A stretch of DNA of 64,000 nt from Acinetobacter kyonggiensis (GCF_900107285.1 NZ_FNPK01000007.1:1-64000); one strand, 5' to 3'; counted from the first letter of the stretch, positions 1 through 9,588 are shown. Made by a program: numbers and translations. Notes: generated by a model not told the origin, from the sequence alone.

Positions 1-112
1 GCAGGTTGGACATTTGATTTCTAGAGTTATTCGCATTTCTCTATTTTATCAAAATTCAACCTGCTTTGTTTCAGCATACTTTTTGAAACACCACCCGATG
101 CCGAACTATTAA

Positions 113-145
113 AAATTAAGGGGCTAATTTTAAGCCCCTTAATTT
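113..145 (-). terminator. Rho-independent terminator of atfA
   Basis: A perfect 13-bp stem (113-125 with 133-145) around a 7-nt loop lies just past the atfA stop. Read on the minus strand it is followed by a run of T, as expected for an intrinsic terminator. Confidence 0.85.
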
Positions 146-174
146 ATTTCAGATTTATTTTTCAGAAATTGCGG

Positions 175-1554
175 TTAACTCACCGCCTGTAACTTTGGGT
201 TTTCTTGACCTACGATTTGTTCAAATCGTTGAATTTCATCTTCTAAGTGCGCCAGTAAGTTTTGTATTTTAGGTAATGCATTTCGGCAGCCCGTTAAACC
301 TACTTCCAATTTGTCTAAATAGCTGGTCATCGTGATATTGAGTGCTTGCCCATCTAAGACAATAGATGCAGGGTAGAGCGCATCTAGTTTTGCACCATTC
401 CAATACAGCGGCTCGCGTGGTCCTGGTACATTAGAAATAACAATATTAAAAGCTTGGCGCTTAGGCATCATGCCTGAAACGATATTGAAGCCAGCTGCAC
501 CATAAACCAATGCACTATAGTTTAAAATCTGATTTGAGTTCATGCGCTTAAAACGCTGTTTTGCGTTTAGCACACTACGGCGAATAATTTGTAGGCGTTC
601 TAATGGTGTTTCTTTATTGGTCCCCAAGTTGGCCAAAATCATGGTAATGCGATTGGATACCTCAGAATCATCATCACGAATCGATGCGGGAACCATTGCA
701 ATCAGTGGTTTTTTAGGTAAAGCCTGTTGAGTAATCAGGTACTCACGTAAAGCCCCTGAGCAAATAGCCAAGACCACATCATTAATGGTGACACCCAGTG
801 CTTTAGCAATTTTGCTTAAGCGTTCCAGTTCAAACGATTGTGCTGCAAAACGACGAGAAGAACTTACTCGTTGATTTAAAATACTGCTAGGCGCTTGAAA
901 GCTGGATACATAATCTGGATTTCGCCCCATATCTTTCATAATGGTTTGAGATAGCTCACGCAATACGGTAGGGGTGGCTTCAAATTGTTGTTTGATTCCG
1001 CCCATAATTTTTTTAAATCTGCTCGACGTTGGTTCTTTCAAGCGTTTAGCACGTGGGCCTTCAACACACCAAGGCGGCACAATACTTTTCGCGTCTGGAT
1101 CCTGTGAGAGCGATTTTTCAACTAAACGCATGCCTGCAATGCCATCCACCATAGCATGGTGAATTTTAAAGTACATGGCAAAGCGATTACCCTCAATGCC
1201 TTCAATAATATTACAAGTCCAAAGTGGCTTGGCACGATCAATCAGGGCACTGTGTTCTTGTGAAATATAGGTTAATAATTCACGGATTCGACCGGGGTGT
1301 GGAAGTGCAATATGACGGAAATGATGGTCTAAATCGAATTCTTGGTCTTCATCCCAAAACAGACCATTGAGTTTATTATTAAAAGGTGGAACGGGAATTG
1401 ATTTTGAACTACGAATATCTGCAACAAGATCTTGAATAAAGGTTTTAGGTGCATGATCGGGAATTTGGAATAGAAAGAGTCCACCAACATGCATCGGTTG
1501 CTGTCGCTTTTCTAGTGACAGGAAAATAAAATCAATTGGGTGTAAAGGACGCAT
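175..1554 (-). CDS. atfA: Wax ester synthase / diacylglycerol acyltransferase (WS/DGAT)
   Basis: Bifunctional acyl-CoA:alcohol / acyl-CoA:diacylglycerol acyltransferase, which makes storage wax esters and triacylglycerol at the inner face of the cytoplasmic membrane. The 459-residue product has the catalytic HHxxxDG motif (HHAMVDG, residues 132-138), a PLW motif at 110-112 and the ND motif (NDVVLA) near 258. From memory the whole chain is nearly collinear with A. baylyi ADP1 AtfA (458 aa), including the opening MRPLHPIDF. The gene stands alone, with its own terminator downstream and about 180 bp separating it from cysH. No truncation is seen. Confidence in the family is very high; substrate preference (wax or TAG) cannot be read from sequence. 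Confidence 0.97.
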   Translation of the reverse strand: MRPLHPIDFIFLSLEKRQQPMHVGGLFLFQIPDHAPKTFIQDLVADIRSSKSIPVPPFNNKLNGLFWDEDQEFDLDHHFRHIALPHPGRIRELLTYISQEHSALIDRAKPLWTCNIIEGIEGNRFAMYFKIHHAMVDGIAGMRLVEKSLSQDPDAKSIVPPWCVEGPRAKRLKEPTSSRFKKIMGGIKQQFEATPTVLRELSQTIMKDMGRNPDYVSSFQAPSSILNQRVSSSRRFAAQSFELERLSKIAKALGVTINDVVLAICSGALREYLITQQALPKKPLIAMVPASIRDDDSEVSNRITMILANLGTNKETPLERLQIIRRSVLNAKQRFKRMNSNQILNYSALVYGAAGFNIVSGMMPKRQAFNIVISNVPGPREPLYWNGAKLDALYPASIVLDGQALNITMTSYLDKLEVGLTGCRNALPKIQNLLAHLEDEIQRFEQIVGQENPKLQAVS

Positions 1555-1696
1555 AGCGTTGGATGCCTCACTGCAATTTTATTGGCTATTCATGTCTAAA
1601 CTTTGAACAGGTTTGTTAGAATTATAAAAACCGTCTTTTTAGTATATCGCTTTTCAAATATAAAAAAACTTATTTCTGTATAATGATGAGTATAAG

Positions 1697-1723
1697 AAAA
1701 ACCACTGATATACAGTGGTTTTT
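1697..1723 (-). terminator. Terminator of cysH
   Basis: An 11-bp stem (1697-1707 with 1713-1723) with a 5-nt loop is flanked by A and T runs. It lies 10 bp past the cysH stop and would work in either direction. Confidence 0.85.
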
Positions 1724-1733
1724 TTGAAAAAAG

Positions 1734-2468
1734 CTATTTTTTTAAGTTGCCGGAATGTAAGCCGCACTCTTTATGGGTTGCTTCTTCCCACCACCAGCGA
1801 CCTTCACGTTCATGTTGATTTGGAAGGACGGGACGGGTACAAGGTTCACAGCCAATTGAGATGAAACCACGTTCATGCAGTGGATTATAAGGGATTTCCA
1901 TCATACGAATATAGTTCCATACGTCAGCACTTGACCAGTTTGCCAAAGGATTATATTTGATCAGTTGCTTATTTGGACCTGAAAAGCCTGTATCGGCTTG
2001 AATGACTGGAATTTCATTGCGTGTGCCCGGGCTTTGATCTTTACGTTGACCTGTAATCCAGCCATCTAATGTGGCCAGTTTTTTACGTAGCGGTTTTACT
2101 TTACGAATACCACAACATTCTTGATGGCCATCTTCGAAAAAGCTAAAGAAACCTTTTTGTTTGACTAAGCTTTCGATGGCTTCAGATTCAGGAAAGCAAA
2201 TTTCAATCTCAATATTATAGTGTTTACGCACCGTTTCGATAAATTGATAGGTTTCTGCATGTAAACGCCCCGTATCTAAACTAAAGACACGAAAGGGTTT
2301 ACCGAGATGAGAGGCCATATCAATCAAAACGACATCTTCAGCACCTGAAAATGAAATGGCAATTTCACCTTCTTGGCTTAAAGCCAGTTCTAAAATCTCA
2401 CTTGGGGATTTATCGGTATATTCAGATGCAAGGGCATCGACAAGGTCAATGGTAGGGATAATTGTCAT
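1734..2468 (-). CDS. cysH: Adenylylsulfate/phosphoadenylylsulfate reductase, Fe-S type
   Basis: Assimilatory sulfate reduction: reduces APS or PAPS to sulfite with thioredoxin or glutathione as donor. The 244-residue protein has the PAPS-reductase loop SFSGAEDV (39-46), the paired cysteines CC (118-119) and CEPC (207-210) that ligate a [4Fe-4S] cluster in APS-reductase-type enzymes, and the C-terminal catalytic ECGLH (Cys235). The four cluster cysteines point to the Fe-S (APS-using or dual) type rather than the enterobacterial cluster-free PAPS reductase. It is transcribed alone, divergent from thrH, and the 200-bp gap between them would hold both promoters. Confidence 0.95.
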   Translation of the reverse strand: MTIIPTIDLVDALASEYTDKSPSEILELALSQEGEIAISFSGAEDVVLIDMASHLGKPFRVFSLDTGRLHAETYQFIETVRKHYNIEIEICFPESEAIESLVKQKGFFSFFEDGHQECCGIRKVKPLRKKLATLDGWITGQRKDQSPGTRNEIPVIQADTGFSGPNKQLIKYNPLANWSSADVWNYIRMMEIPYNPLHERGFISIGCEPCTRPVLPNQHEREGRWWWEEATHKECGLHSGNLKK

Positions 2469-2668
2469 GACAGTTCCTGGCTATAGGCTTGGACACTTAA
2501 AAACCTATATTAATTTAATTCACAATGATTTTAATAGCATTGAAATAATCTGCTTAGCAATAAAAAATAAATGCTTATGAATTAAATAGATTTAAAAAAA
2601 CAGCACCTAAGAAATCATTTTTTAAGCTATGATAGCGCAAATTTTTTTCACTGGCATGAGGAGAACCC

Positions 2669-3286
2669 ATGGAAATCGTATGTCTTGATCTTGAGGGTGT
2701 GTTAGTTCCTGAAATTTGGATTAACTTCGCAAAAAAAACCGGTATTAAAGCATTAGAAGCAACGACACGTGATATTCCAGACTACGATGTGTTGATGACT
2801 CAACGTTTGAATATCTTAAAAGAGCATGGATTAGGCTTAAATGATATTCAAGATGTCATTGCAGATATGGGACCTTTCCCGGGTGCAAAAGAGTTTGTGA
2901 AATGGGTCAGTACTCATTTTCAGCTGATTATTCTTTCAGATACATTTTATGAATTTGCTCATCCATTGATGAAACAGTTGGATTGGCCAACTATTTTTTG
3001 TCATAAATTAGAAACTGATGAAAATGGCATGATTGCAGCGTACAAACTTCGCCAACCGGATCAGAAACGTCAAGCGGTGAAAGCCTTGCATGGTTTGAAC
3101 TTCCGTGTGATTGCTGCGGGTGATTCGTATAATGATACGACCATGCTGGGTGAGGCTGATCATGGTTTCTTATTTGATGCGCCTGAAAATGTGATTGCTG
3201 AATTTCCACAATTTCCATCTATTCAGGGTTATGAGGCATTAAAAGAAGCGATTCGTAATGCTTCTGTACGTGATATTCCAGCTTAA
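2669..3286 (+). CDS. thrH: Phosphoserine phosphatase / phosphoserine:homoserine phosphotransferase
   Basis: HAD-superfamily enzyme acting in serine and threonine synthesis. ThrH proteins dephosphorylate phosphoserine and can pass the phosphate to homoserine. The 205-residue length matches ThrH. Motif I reads DLEG at residues 7-10, with Glu in place of the second Asp of the usual DxD, which is the ThrH signature. The motif II serine lies in ILSDT (88-92), and motif III GDSYND is at 151-156. An AGGAG-like site (gaggagaac) precedes the ATG. It is monocistronic and ends at a strong hairpin shared with the convergent FadL-like pseudogene. Confidence 0.94.
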   Translation: MEIVCLDLEGVLVPEIWINFAKKTGIKALEATTRDIPDYDVLMTQRLNILKEHGLGLNDIQDVIADMGPFPGAKEFVKWVSTHFQLIILSDTFYEFAHPLMKQLDWPTIFCHKLETDENGMIAAYKLRQPDQKRQAVKALHGLNFRVIAAGDSYNDTTMLGEADHGFLFDAPENVIAEFPQFPSIQGYEALKEAIRNASVRDIPA

Positions 3287-3310
3287 TTTGATCACTAAGT
3301 TGTAATAGAG

Positions 3311-3335
3311 AAGGGCACCAATGGTGCCCTTTCTT
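3311..3335. terminator. Bidirectional terminator between thrH and the FadL-like pseudogene
   Basis: A 10-bp perfect stem (3311-3320 with 3322-3331), GC-rich in the centre and flanked by A and T, lies 25 bp past thrH and 30 bp past the convergent pseudogene stop. Confidence 0.8.
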
Positions 3336-3360
3336 ATTTAATTTGAATCTTTTTAATTAA

Positions 3361-4593
3361 TTAGAAACGGTAGCCGATTTTCATACCATAGGCAATTGCA
3401 GTGTTGTCTTCAAAACTTCCGACTACGGTGCCGCCAGTCTGCGCCTGAGCATCGCCTAGCCAAAGGTATCTTACACCCGCAGCAATAAAGTAGTTTTCTG
3501 CCGGGCTGTATTGGCCACCTAAGCCAACACTCCAGTAACCTTCAATTGGACCTAAAGTCGTTACTGGGTTACCTGCGCCAGAATCCCAGCCAACAGCAGC
3601 TGTACCAGACCATTTAGCGTTAAATTTATGGCCTAAACCTACTGTTGCAGACCATTGATCATCTGAATAATCAACAAGATTCTGCTGTTTTCCAGTTAAT
3701 GCACCAGTCAACTGAGATAAATAAGCAGGTTTTACTGCAAACTGATCCCAATGTACCCAACGAATATTAGCAAAAGCTAATGTATTTTTTGCAACGCCTG
3801 ATTGTAAGTCAATGTTGACTGACTGTGGCGTAGTAATTTCCGCTTTGTGATAAGTTGGAGTTACTGTTTTACCTAAAAATGCACTGGTGAATCCGGGAAT
3901 ATATAATGCACCATCTGTGCCGAAGCCAAAGGTTTCTGTTGTATCTAATTCATGTTTAATTTCAGAGCGATAAGTCACAGCGGCTTTTAAAGCAATTTCA
4001 GGGATAGAATATGCAAAACCTGCCAACCAGCCGTAAGCTTCGTTTTCTTTAAGGTCAATATCATAACCGCCAAGAACTTGTGGGCCTTTATACGCTGTGC
4101 CGCGTAGGGACACTTTTGCTTTTACGGTTTGATATACCGGTCCTGCATAAACATTCCAGTTTGCATTTGGCTGATACCCAATAAGTGCTGTAATGCTATT
4201 TGTTTTTACTTCAACAGAGGTGCCTTCCAATGCGCCTTTTTTAGGATTTAATGTGGCAAAAGCATTCGATTCAGATGCGTATTGAGAGTCAGCTCCAAAT
4301 GGCTGATCATAAAGTAAACCTAAAGAAATTTGATCTGTTGCTTGAATTTTTATAGCAGCAGTAGGAAAGTAGTAGTCTTAGCCCATATCGCTGACAGATT
4401 TATTGCTTCCTCTAGGAGGAAGGTCTGTACCTTCAATTGTTGGGTCAATAATGGTGAAGCCTGCTTCAGCATAGTTTCCCGGTTGTAAAAAGGCTGAAAT
4501 AGATTGTCCTGAACGATCAAGTCCAGCGGCAAATGTTGCTGTCGTCGGAATTAAACTAAGTAAAATTGCTGAATGAATCGCTGTAAGCTTCAT
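3361..4593 (-). pseudogene. FadL-type outer-membrane transporter interrupted by an in-frame stop
   Basis: Tandem paralogue of the intact FadL-like gene at 4927-6177. The ATG-initiated frame gives a signal peptide and N-terminus (about 71 aa) that end at TAA (4378-4380). The same frame then continues with no further stop to 3361. Reading through gives about 410 residues collinear with the neighbour: both continue DYYFP..A..KIQATD straight after the stop position and share YDQPFGAD and the C-terminal beta strands. The stop sits where the neighbour has Gly. One substitution (for example from AAA or CAA) would create it, so the lesion looks recent. An internal TTG at 4228-4230 could start a 289-residue piece, but that lacks the signal peptide and would not be exported. 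A sequencing error is possible. Confidence 0.85.
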
Positions 4594-4926
4594 GAATTCT
4601 TTTCCTTGAGCCGCTTAATCGTTATTTAAAAGTTACGGGAAAATAACATAAATAAAAAAAGAGTAAATGCTCAGCTCTGATTGGGAAATGAACTGTGTAA
4701 TTCAAAAAATAAACTTGAATAGAGTAAAAGTACTAATAGTGATTTAGTATGTAAATGATTTATAAGTAAAAAAATAGAGTAATCATTTTAAAAAATGAAA
4801 GTAATATAAGGGGTTCTTTTTGATTAAATTTGAAACATATAGAAAGCTAAGTTAAAAAAACAATAGGCATAATGTAAAAAGACCATAGCAAACTATGGTC
4901 TTTTTTTAAATATTGAATGGCTTAAA
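4594..4926. other. Intergenic region between the two FadL-like genes
   Basis: AT-rich and without coding potential. It contains the terminator of the upstream intact FadL-like gene (4876-4907) and, near 4600-4760, the presumed promoter and a ccttga-type ribosome site (reverse strand AAGGAAAAG) of the pseudogene. Confidence 0.6.
4876..4907 (-). terminator. Terminator of the intact FadL-like gene
   Basis: A 13-bp perfect stem (4876-4888 with 4893-4905) with a 4-nt loop and A/T flanks lies 20 bp past the stop of the minus-strand gene. Confidence 0.88.
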
Positions 4927-6177
4927 TTAGAATTTGTAGCCCATTTTTAGGCCGTACGCGATAGCATGGTTGTCTTCAAAATCAGCAATTGCATTTGCAG
5001 TGCCGAACATAGATGCAGGTTGTGCTGCTGCATCACCTAACCAGAAGTATTTTACACCACCAGCAATGAAAGTTTGTGGTGTTGGGCTGAATTGAGCACC
5101 TAAACCAACGTTCCAATAACCTTCAGTTGGACCTAATGTAGAAATAGGGTTGCCTGCACCAGAGTCCCAACCTACAGAGACATTACCAGCCCATTTATCA
5201 TTTAGTTTGCGACCTACACCTACAGTTGCAGAAATTTGGTCATCTGTATAAGCAATTAAATCAAAGCCATTTGGTTGACCAAGAGATGGACCTGCAACAC
5301 CACTAGCAACACCAAAAGCATAAGGGCGAATCGCGAAATCTTTCCAGTTTACCCAGCGTACATTTGCAAAAGCAACAGTATTTGCCATGATGCCAGTTTG
5401 TAAATCTAAATTAACAGATTGCGGTGTTGTGATATCTGTTGAGCCAGTTGCTGGTTTACCTGCTAGAGCTGGATTATTGATAATGCTAGGAACAGGATTG
5501 GCTGAAGGAATAGCACTTTCTTTAATATTAACAGAATGTTCGATTTCTGAACGGTATGTTAGGGAGGCTTTTAGGGCAATCTCTGGAATTTGGTAAGCAA
5601 TACCTGCTAACCAACCAACAGCACCATCTTCATCAATATTAGCATTGTAACCACCAAAGGCGGTGGTAGTACCATATGCAGCACCACGCAACTTTACATC
5701 ACCTTTAATGGTCTGGTAAGCCGCACCACCATAGATATTCCAATTTTCTGTTGGCTGGTAACCTAGAATAAGTGACAAATTTTGGGTTGTTACGTCAACT
5801 GCTGTGGCTTCGCCATTAGCATGAAATAATCCAGTTCCTGGACCAACTAATGGGTCGCTTACTGAGTATGTAGTATCTGCACCAAATGGTTGATCATAAA
5901 TTAGGCCAACAGAAAAGTGGTCAGTTGCTTGAATTTTTAAAGCAGCACTTGGAAAGTAATAATCACCTGCCATGTCTGATAGTGTACCGTTACCAGAAGT
6001 AGCTCTCGCTTTACCTGAAACATTTGGGTCTAGTACAGAAATGCCTGCTTCAAAATAGTTACCTGGCTGTAAAAATGCTGCGATTGATTGACCTGAACGG
6101 TCTAAAGCTGCTGCGAATGCACCTGTCATTGGTACGGTTGCAAGGATAATGGCTGTGGTAAGTGTTTTTAATTTCAT
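4927..6177 (-). CDS. FadL-family outer-membrane transport protein (long-chain fatty acid/hydrophobic substrate)
   Basis: Predicted 14-strand beta barrel that takes up hydrophobic compounds such as long-chain fatty acids. I start it at 6177 (MKLKTLTTAI), where AAGGAAAG is correctly spaced; an upstream ATG at 6201 would only add eight residues before the signal peptide. The signal peptide ends near GAFAA, followed by LDRSGQSIAAFLQPGNY, the FadL N-terminal hatch-type segment. Repeating aromatic/Gly strands follow and the chain ends in a C-terminal Phe (MGYKF), typical of outer-membrane barrels. Its tandem paralogue downstream is broken by a stop, so this copy may be the only active one. Substrate is inferred from family only. 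Confidence 0.9.
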   Translation of the reverse strand: MKLKTLTTAIILATVPMTGAFAAALDRSGQSIAAFLQPGNYFEAGISVLDPNVSGKARATSGNGTLSDMAGDYYFPSAALKIQATDHFSVGLIYDQPFGADTTYSVSDPLVGPGTGLFHANGEATAVDVTTQNLSLILGYQPTENWNIYGGAAYQTIKGDVKLRGAAYGTTTAFGGYNANIDEDGAVGWLAGIAYQIPEIALKASLTYRSEIEHSVNIKESAIPSANPVPSIINNPALAGKPATGSTDITTPQSVNLDLQTGIMANTVAFANVRWVNWKDFAIRPYAFGVASGVAGPSLGQPNGFDLIAYTDDQISATVGVGRKLNDKWAGNVSVGWDSGAGNPISTLGPTEGYWNVGLGAQFSPTPQTFIAGGVKYFWLGDAAAQPASMFGTANAIADFEDNHAIAYGLKMGYKF

Positions 6178-6201
6178 GCTGTATCTTTCCTTGAGGTACA
6201 A

Positions 6202-6952
6202 ATTTTATTACTGAAATTGCTGTTATTTATGTTCAGTATTCATTTTTGGCAACATCGGTTTTTAAACCTGATATGATTTGTTACTCCATGTGACAAAAAT
6301 AGCACAATAAAAAAAAGAGTAAATGCTCTAGAAAAACAAATAAGGATAAAAATTTATCTATTTAATATTTTTTGTTTAAAAAGTGTTAGTTTTTTTATCT
6401 TAAGTTATTGAAAATTAATTAAATAAATAAAATTTAATGCTGCTTGGTTTTGTTTTTTATTTGGTTATAAAATAATCGTTTATTGTGAGGAATAGAATGT
6501 TTATTTGTAGTTTTGATCACACTATTTAACAGTAAGTACCCTGCTGAGCTAACGATAATCTTTTAATAGATTAGATCCTGATGATTGTGGCCTTGCAGAG
6601 CAATGCTCCTCATGCAGTATCACACCATAGATATTCTCTTTTTTGCCCATTAACTGAACTGATATAAATCTGCAAATTAGGTGTTGATAGTCCTCGCTAG
6701 AATATGAAATTTTTGTACATAGCGGGCTACTTTCTACTCCAAAACAAGCGAATGCTGTCTGATTTGAATAGATTGAAATTTACTATAAATCGGGTAACAC
6801 AGTATTCTGTAAATAGTTGGTTAGGTCCTAAAAACCTTGAGCAAAAAGATTTAAAAATTTAGAGGGATGAGGAGCCTTATTCCGTAAATTTCAGAATTTT
6901 TTAATAGTTTTGTCTAGCATCAAAAACTATATAGATTTGATGTCACTGCAAC
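6202..6952. other. 750-bp region without an intact gene
   Basis: 6202-6540 is very AT-rich and holds the promoter side of the FadL-like gene. 6549-6860 keeps fragments of a minus-strand reading frame (listed separately). 6861-6952 shows nothing recognisable. There are no tRNA or IS ends that I can see. Confidence 0.5.
6549..6860 (-). pseudogene. Unidentified degraded coding remnant
   Basis: Minus strand, 6779 to 6549: 76 codons open without a start, ending in TAG, with protein-like composition (includes SSEDYQHLICRFISV and KKENIYGVILHEEHC). In another frame just upstream (6860-6730) a second open stretch reads FLGPNQLFTEYCVTRF. Together they look like one gene broken by a frameshift near 6730-6780. 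I do not recognise the family. In DNA this AT-rich, 76 open codons by chance is unlikely but not impossible. Confidence 0.4.
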
Positions 6953-7576
6953 TTATTTCATAGCCGCGCTTATTGTTTCAATCCGATGATTTAAATTTTG
7001 AATAATGATATTGATATATTTTTCAACATCATCTTTAAAAATCATATATTGCAATGCTAAACCATAACTTAATGAAATTAACTCAGCGGTAATCGTCTCA
7101 ATCTGATTTTGATCTACAGGTTGTGCTGCTGGAATGAGACAGATTAAAATTTTGGCTACTTCATCTTTATGTGTCTGCCAAACTTTTTGATATTCTAATG
7201 CAAAAGATTTATCACGCGCTGCATATAATTGAAGCTCAATTGATATTTTTAACCATTCAAAGTTATTAAAAAAATCGCTTAGCCAAACACGAAGTTTCTC
7301 AATCGAATAATCACTATTTAAGTCTTCTTTGGATATTATCGTTTGAAGTTGAAGATTTTCTTTCTCAAATTGCAGTCGCATTAATTCTAATAAAAAATCT
7401 TCTTTATTACTGAAATTTGAATAAAAAGCACCTTGAGTGTAGTTGGCATGTTTAGAAATATTTCTAATAGAAACAGCACCATAACCATGACTGGAAATTA
7501 AAGAAAATCCAGACTCAATAAGGGCTAGGCGAGTTTTAAGCTGTTTTTCATCACGTGATAGTTTTTCTGAATTCAT
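6953..7576 (-). CDS. TetR/AcrR-family transcriptional regulator
   Basis: 207-residue one-component repressor. The N-terminal helix-turn-helix covers about residues 12-60, with the typical TetR run SISNISKHANYTQG-like (here VSIRNISKHANYTQGAFY) followed by NFSNKEDFL. The C-terminal half is helical and would bind the ligand. It diverges from the quinone-reductase-type pseudogene across a 113-bp gap, a layout that usually means it represses that neighbour and itself. The gap has a repeated ATGAGATAA about 30 bp apart, which could be operator half-sites. Its ligand is unknown. Since the likely target is broken, the regulator may be losing its purpose. Confidence 0.88.
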   Translation of the reverse strand: MNSEKLSRDEKQLKTRLALIESGFSLISSHGYGAVSIRNISKHANYTQGAFYSNFSNKEDFLLELMRLQFEKENLQLQTIISKEDLNSDYSIEKLRVWLSDFFNNFEWLKISIELQLYAARDKSFALEYQKVWQTHKDEVAKILICLIPAAQPVDQNQIETITAELISLSYGLALQYMIFKDDVEKYINIIIQNLNHRIETISAAMK

Positions 7577-7689
7577 GAAAGCAAAATAAATGAGATAACA
7601 ATTGATATCTTAAATTTTATGAGATAAATTTGCTACTTATTTTTAAAATATCAGTTGTAATCTGAAAGATAAATCTTTTAATTTTAGAG

Positions 7690-8347
7690 ATGATTATGAG
7701 CCATAGTCCATATAAACGAATAGTTGTCATCAATGGGCATCCTTCAAAAAGCAGTTTTAATGCTGCATTGGCAGATGCATATATAACTTCCGTAGCCAAG
7801 TACAACGTTCAGGTCGATTTGATTGAAGTAGGGCAATTGCATTTTGACCCTAATCTCAAAAATGGCTATGAAAAGAGAATGGAACTAGAGCCAGATTTAA
7901 TTGAAGCTTGGAAAAAAATTGAGCTTGCTGATCATTTGGTCTGGGTTTTTCCTGTGTGGTGGGGTGGGCTGCCAGCAGTGACTAAAGGTTTTATTGATCG
8001 CGTATTTTTTACCGAGTACTGCCTTTAGCTATTATGAAAACAGTAATCGTATTAAAGGCCATTTAGTCAATAAAACAGCCAGAATAATTACAACATTGGA
8101 TCAGCCAGGTTGGTTCTATAAATGGTATTTTACTGAACCGAGTACTCGGCAGCTGAAAAAAACAACCTTAGAGTTTTGTGGGGTAAAAAAGATTAAAACG
8201 GTGTATATCGGTTCTGTTCGCGGTTCAAGTGAACTGAAACGTGAAAAATGGTTAAGACAAATGGAAGTGTGTGCAAAGCAGGATTGCCATAATGCTCAAA
8301 GTTTTTACTTAAATAATAAGCCAGCAGCGAATAAATCAGGAAATTAA
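7690..8347 (+). pseudogene. Flavodoxin-like NAD(P)H:quinone reductase, frameshifted in a T run
   Basis: Flavodoxin-fold NAD(P)H dehydrogenase (quinone) of the KefF/MdaB/YwrO group. The first frame (7690-8036) gives INGHPSKSSFNAALADAY, VFPVWWGGLPAVTKGFIDRVF, then ends early. The next frame continues exactly on theme with LPSTAFSYYENS (where family members have LPG.AF.Y) to a stop at 8347. The switch falls in six T at 8005-8010; five T would restore one frame of about 218 residues. It is therefore a single +1 insertion in a homopolymer: a real lesion, a phase-variable tract or a base-calling error. It diverges from a TetR gene that presumably controls it. Confidence 0.85.
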
Positions 8348-8368
8348 GACTGAGCTGTAAAAATGAAT

Positions 8369-8430
8369 GCCTATTTGGAGTGTGTTAGCTTGCAGGAGTT
8401 TAGGCTATATGGCGAATGGCCAAATAGGCA
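8369..8430. repeat. 11-bp inverted repeat flanking a 40-nt loop
   Basis: TGCCTATTTGG at 8369-8379 and its exact reverse complement at 8420-8430. It lies in the 250-bp gap between the broken reductase and the desaturase. There is no T run, so it is a weak terminator candidate at best; it could be an operator or an RNA hairpin. Confidence 0.45.
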
Positions 8431-8598
8431 ATACAGTAAAGACTAAATAAATGATCTATATTTTTAACGCGCAATTGAGATCGTATCGATTTATTTCCAT
8501 GACTGCGCTAAAAAAGCATCTGCTTCACATAAATTTCATGTCGACTCCATTAAACTCATTTAAACAAAATCTAATAATTTTGAAATTAGGATTAGCCG

Positions 8599-9588
8599 AT
8601 GTTCAAAAGTCTTATGCGCTGGGTAGATAGTTGGTCTATAGCTGTTCAGGCAGAGACCATTTCATCTGAGAAAAAGAAAATTCAATGGCTGCGGATTTTC
8701 CCCTTTATTATTCTGCATATTGCTTGTCTTGGCGTATTTTGGGTGGGGGTCTCGTGGTTCGCAGTTGCCTTCATGCTGATTTTTTATTTGATTCGCATGT
8801 TCTCAATTACCGCATTTTTCCATCGTTATTTGTCACATAAGACTTTTCAGACTTCAAGGACGGTGCAATTTATTTTTGTGTTGCTTGGCACGATGAGCGC
8901 ACAGCGTGGACCTTTGTGGTGGGCAGCGCATCATCGTTATCATCATCGATTTACTGATACAGAGCAAGATCCGCATTCATCTACTCATGGATTTTGGTAC
9001 AGCCATGTAGGGTGGTTTTTAAATGAATATAACTTTGCCACACGCAAAGAAGTGATTAAAGATTGGTTGAAATATCCTGAACTTATTTGGCTTGACCGAT
9101 TTAGCCTTATCGTTGTATTCATGACTGCGGGGGCAATTTATGCATTAGGAGAATGGTTGGCTATTGCCTATCCATTTCTTGCAACATCGGGTTTACAGTT
9201 GTTGGTCTGGGGGTTTGTCATTTCAACTGTATTACTGATTCATGCGACTTTGTGTATTAATTCACTTGCCCATCTCTACGGCAGTCGTGACTTTGAAACC
9301 CAAGATCAAAGCCGCAATAATTTATTTTTATCCATTATTACGTTAGGCGAAGGTTGGCATAACAACCATCATTTTTATGCAGGCAGTACACGCCAAGGCT
9401 TTTATTGGTGGCAAATTGATATCACTTATTACCTTTTAAAAATGATGTCTTGGTTTGGCTTGGTCTGGGGATTCAAGCCGATTCCAGCGCGGGTTTATGA
9501 GCTAAGTAAAATAGCGCAATCATCCGTAGCAGCAAAAAAATTAATTAAGACCAACACAAAGAATATTCAAACTGGGGAGTCTTCATGA
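8599..9588 (+). CDS. Membrane fatty acid (acyl-CoA) desaturase
   Basis: Di-iron desaturase that introduces a double bond, probably delta-9, into saturated acyl chains at the cytoplasmic membrane. The 329-residue protein has the three histidine boxes: HRYLSH (75-80), HHRYHH (111-116) and HNNHH (254-258), with hydrophobic segments between. It opens a run of six same-strand lipid genes and its stop overlaps the next start by 4 bp (ATGA), so the two are translationally coupled. This suggests the double bond it makes is the substrate for the methyltransferases downstream. It could instead act on phospholipid-bound chains; the substrate form is not visible in sequence. Confidence 0.93.
   Translation: MFKSLMRWVDSWSIAVQAETISSEKKKIQWLRIFPFIILHIACLGVFWVGVSWFAVAFMLIFYLIRMFSITAFFHRYLSHKTFQTSRTVQFIFVLLGTMSAQRGPLWWAAHHRYHHRFTDTEQDPHSSTHGFWYSHVGWFLNEYNFATRKEVIKDWLKYPELIWLDRFSLIVVFMTAGAIYALGEWLAIAYPFLATSGLQLLVWGFVISTVLLIHATLCINSLAHLYGSRDFETQDQSRNNLFLSIITLGEGWHNNHHFYAGSTRQGFYWWQIDITYYLLKMMSWFGLVWGFKPIPARVYELSKIAQSSVAAKKLIKTNTKNIQTGESS

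Noticed and set aside
1..64. GCAGGTTG...CAACCTGC inverted repeat at the left edge
   Set aside because: 8-bp arms over 64 bases in AT-rich DNA are expected by chance, and the left context is cut by the window edge.
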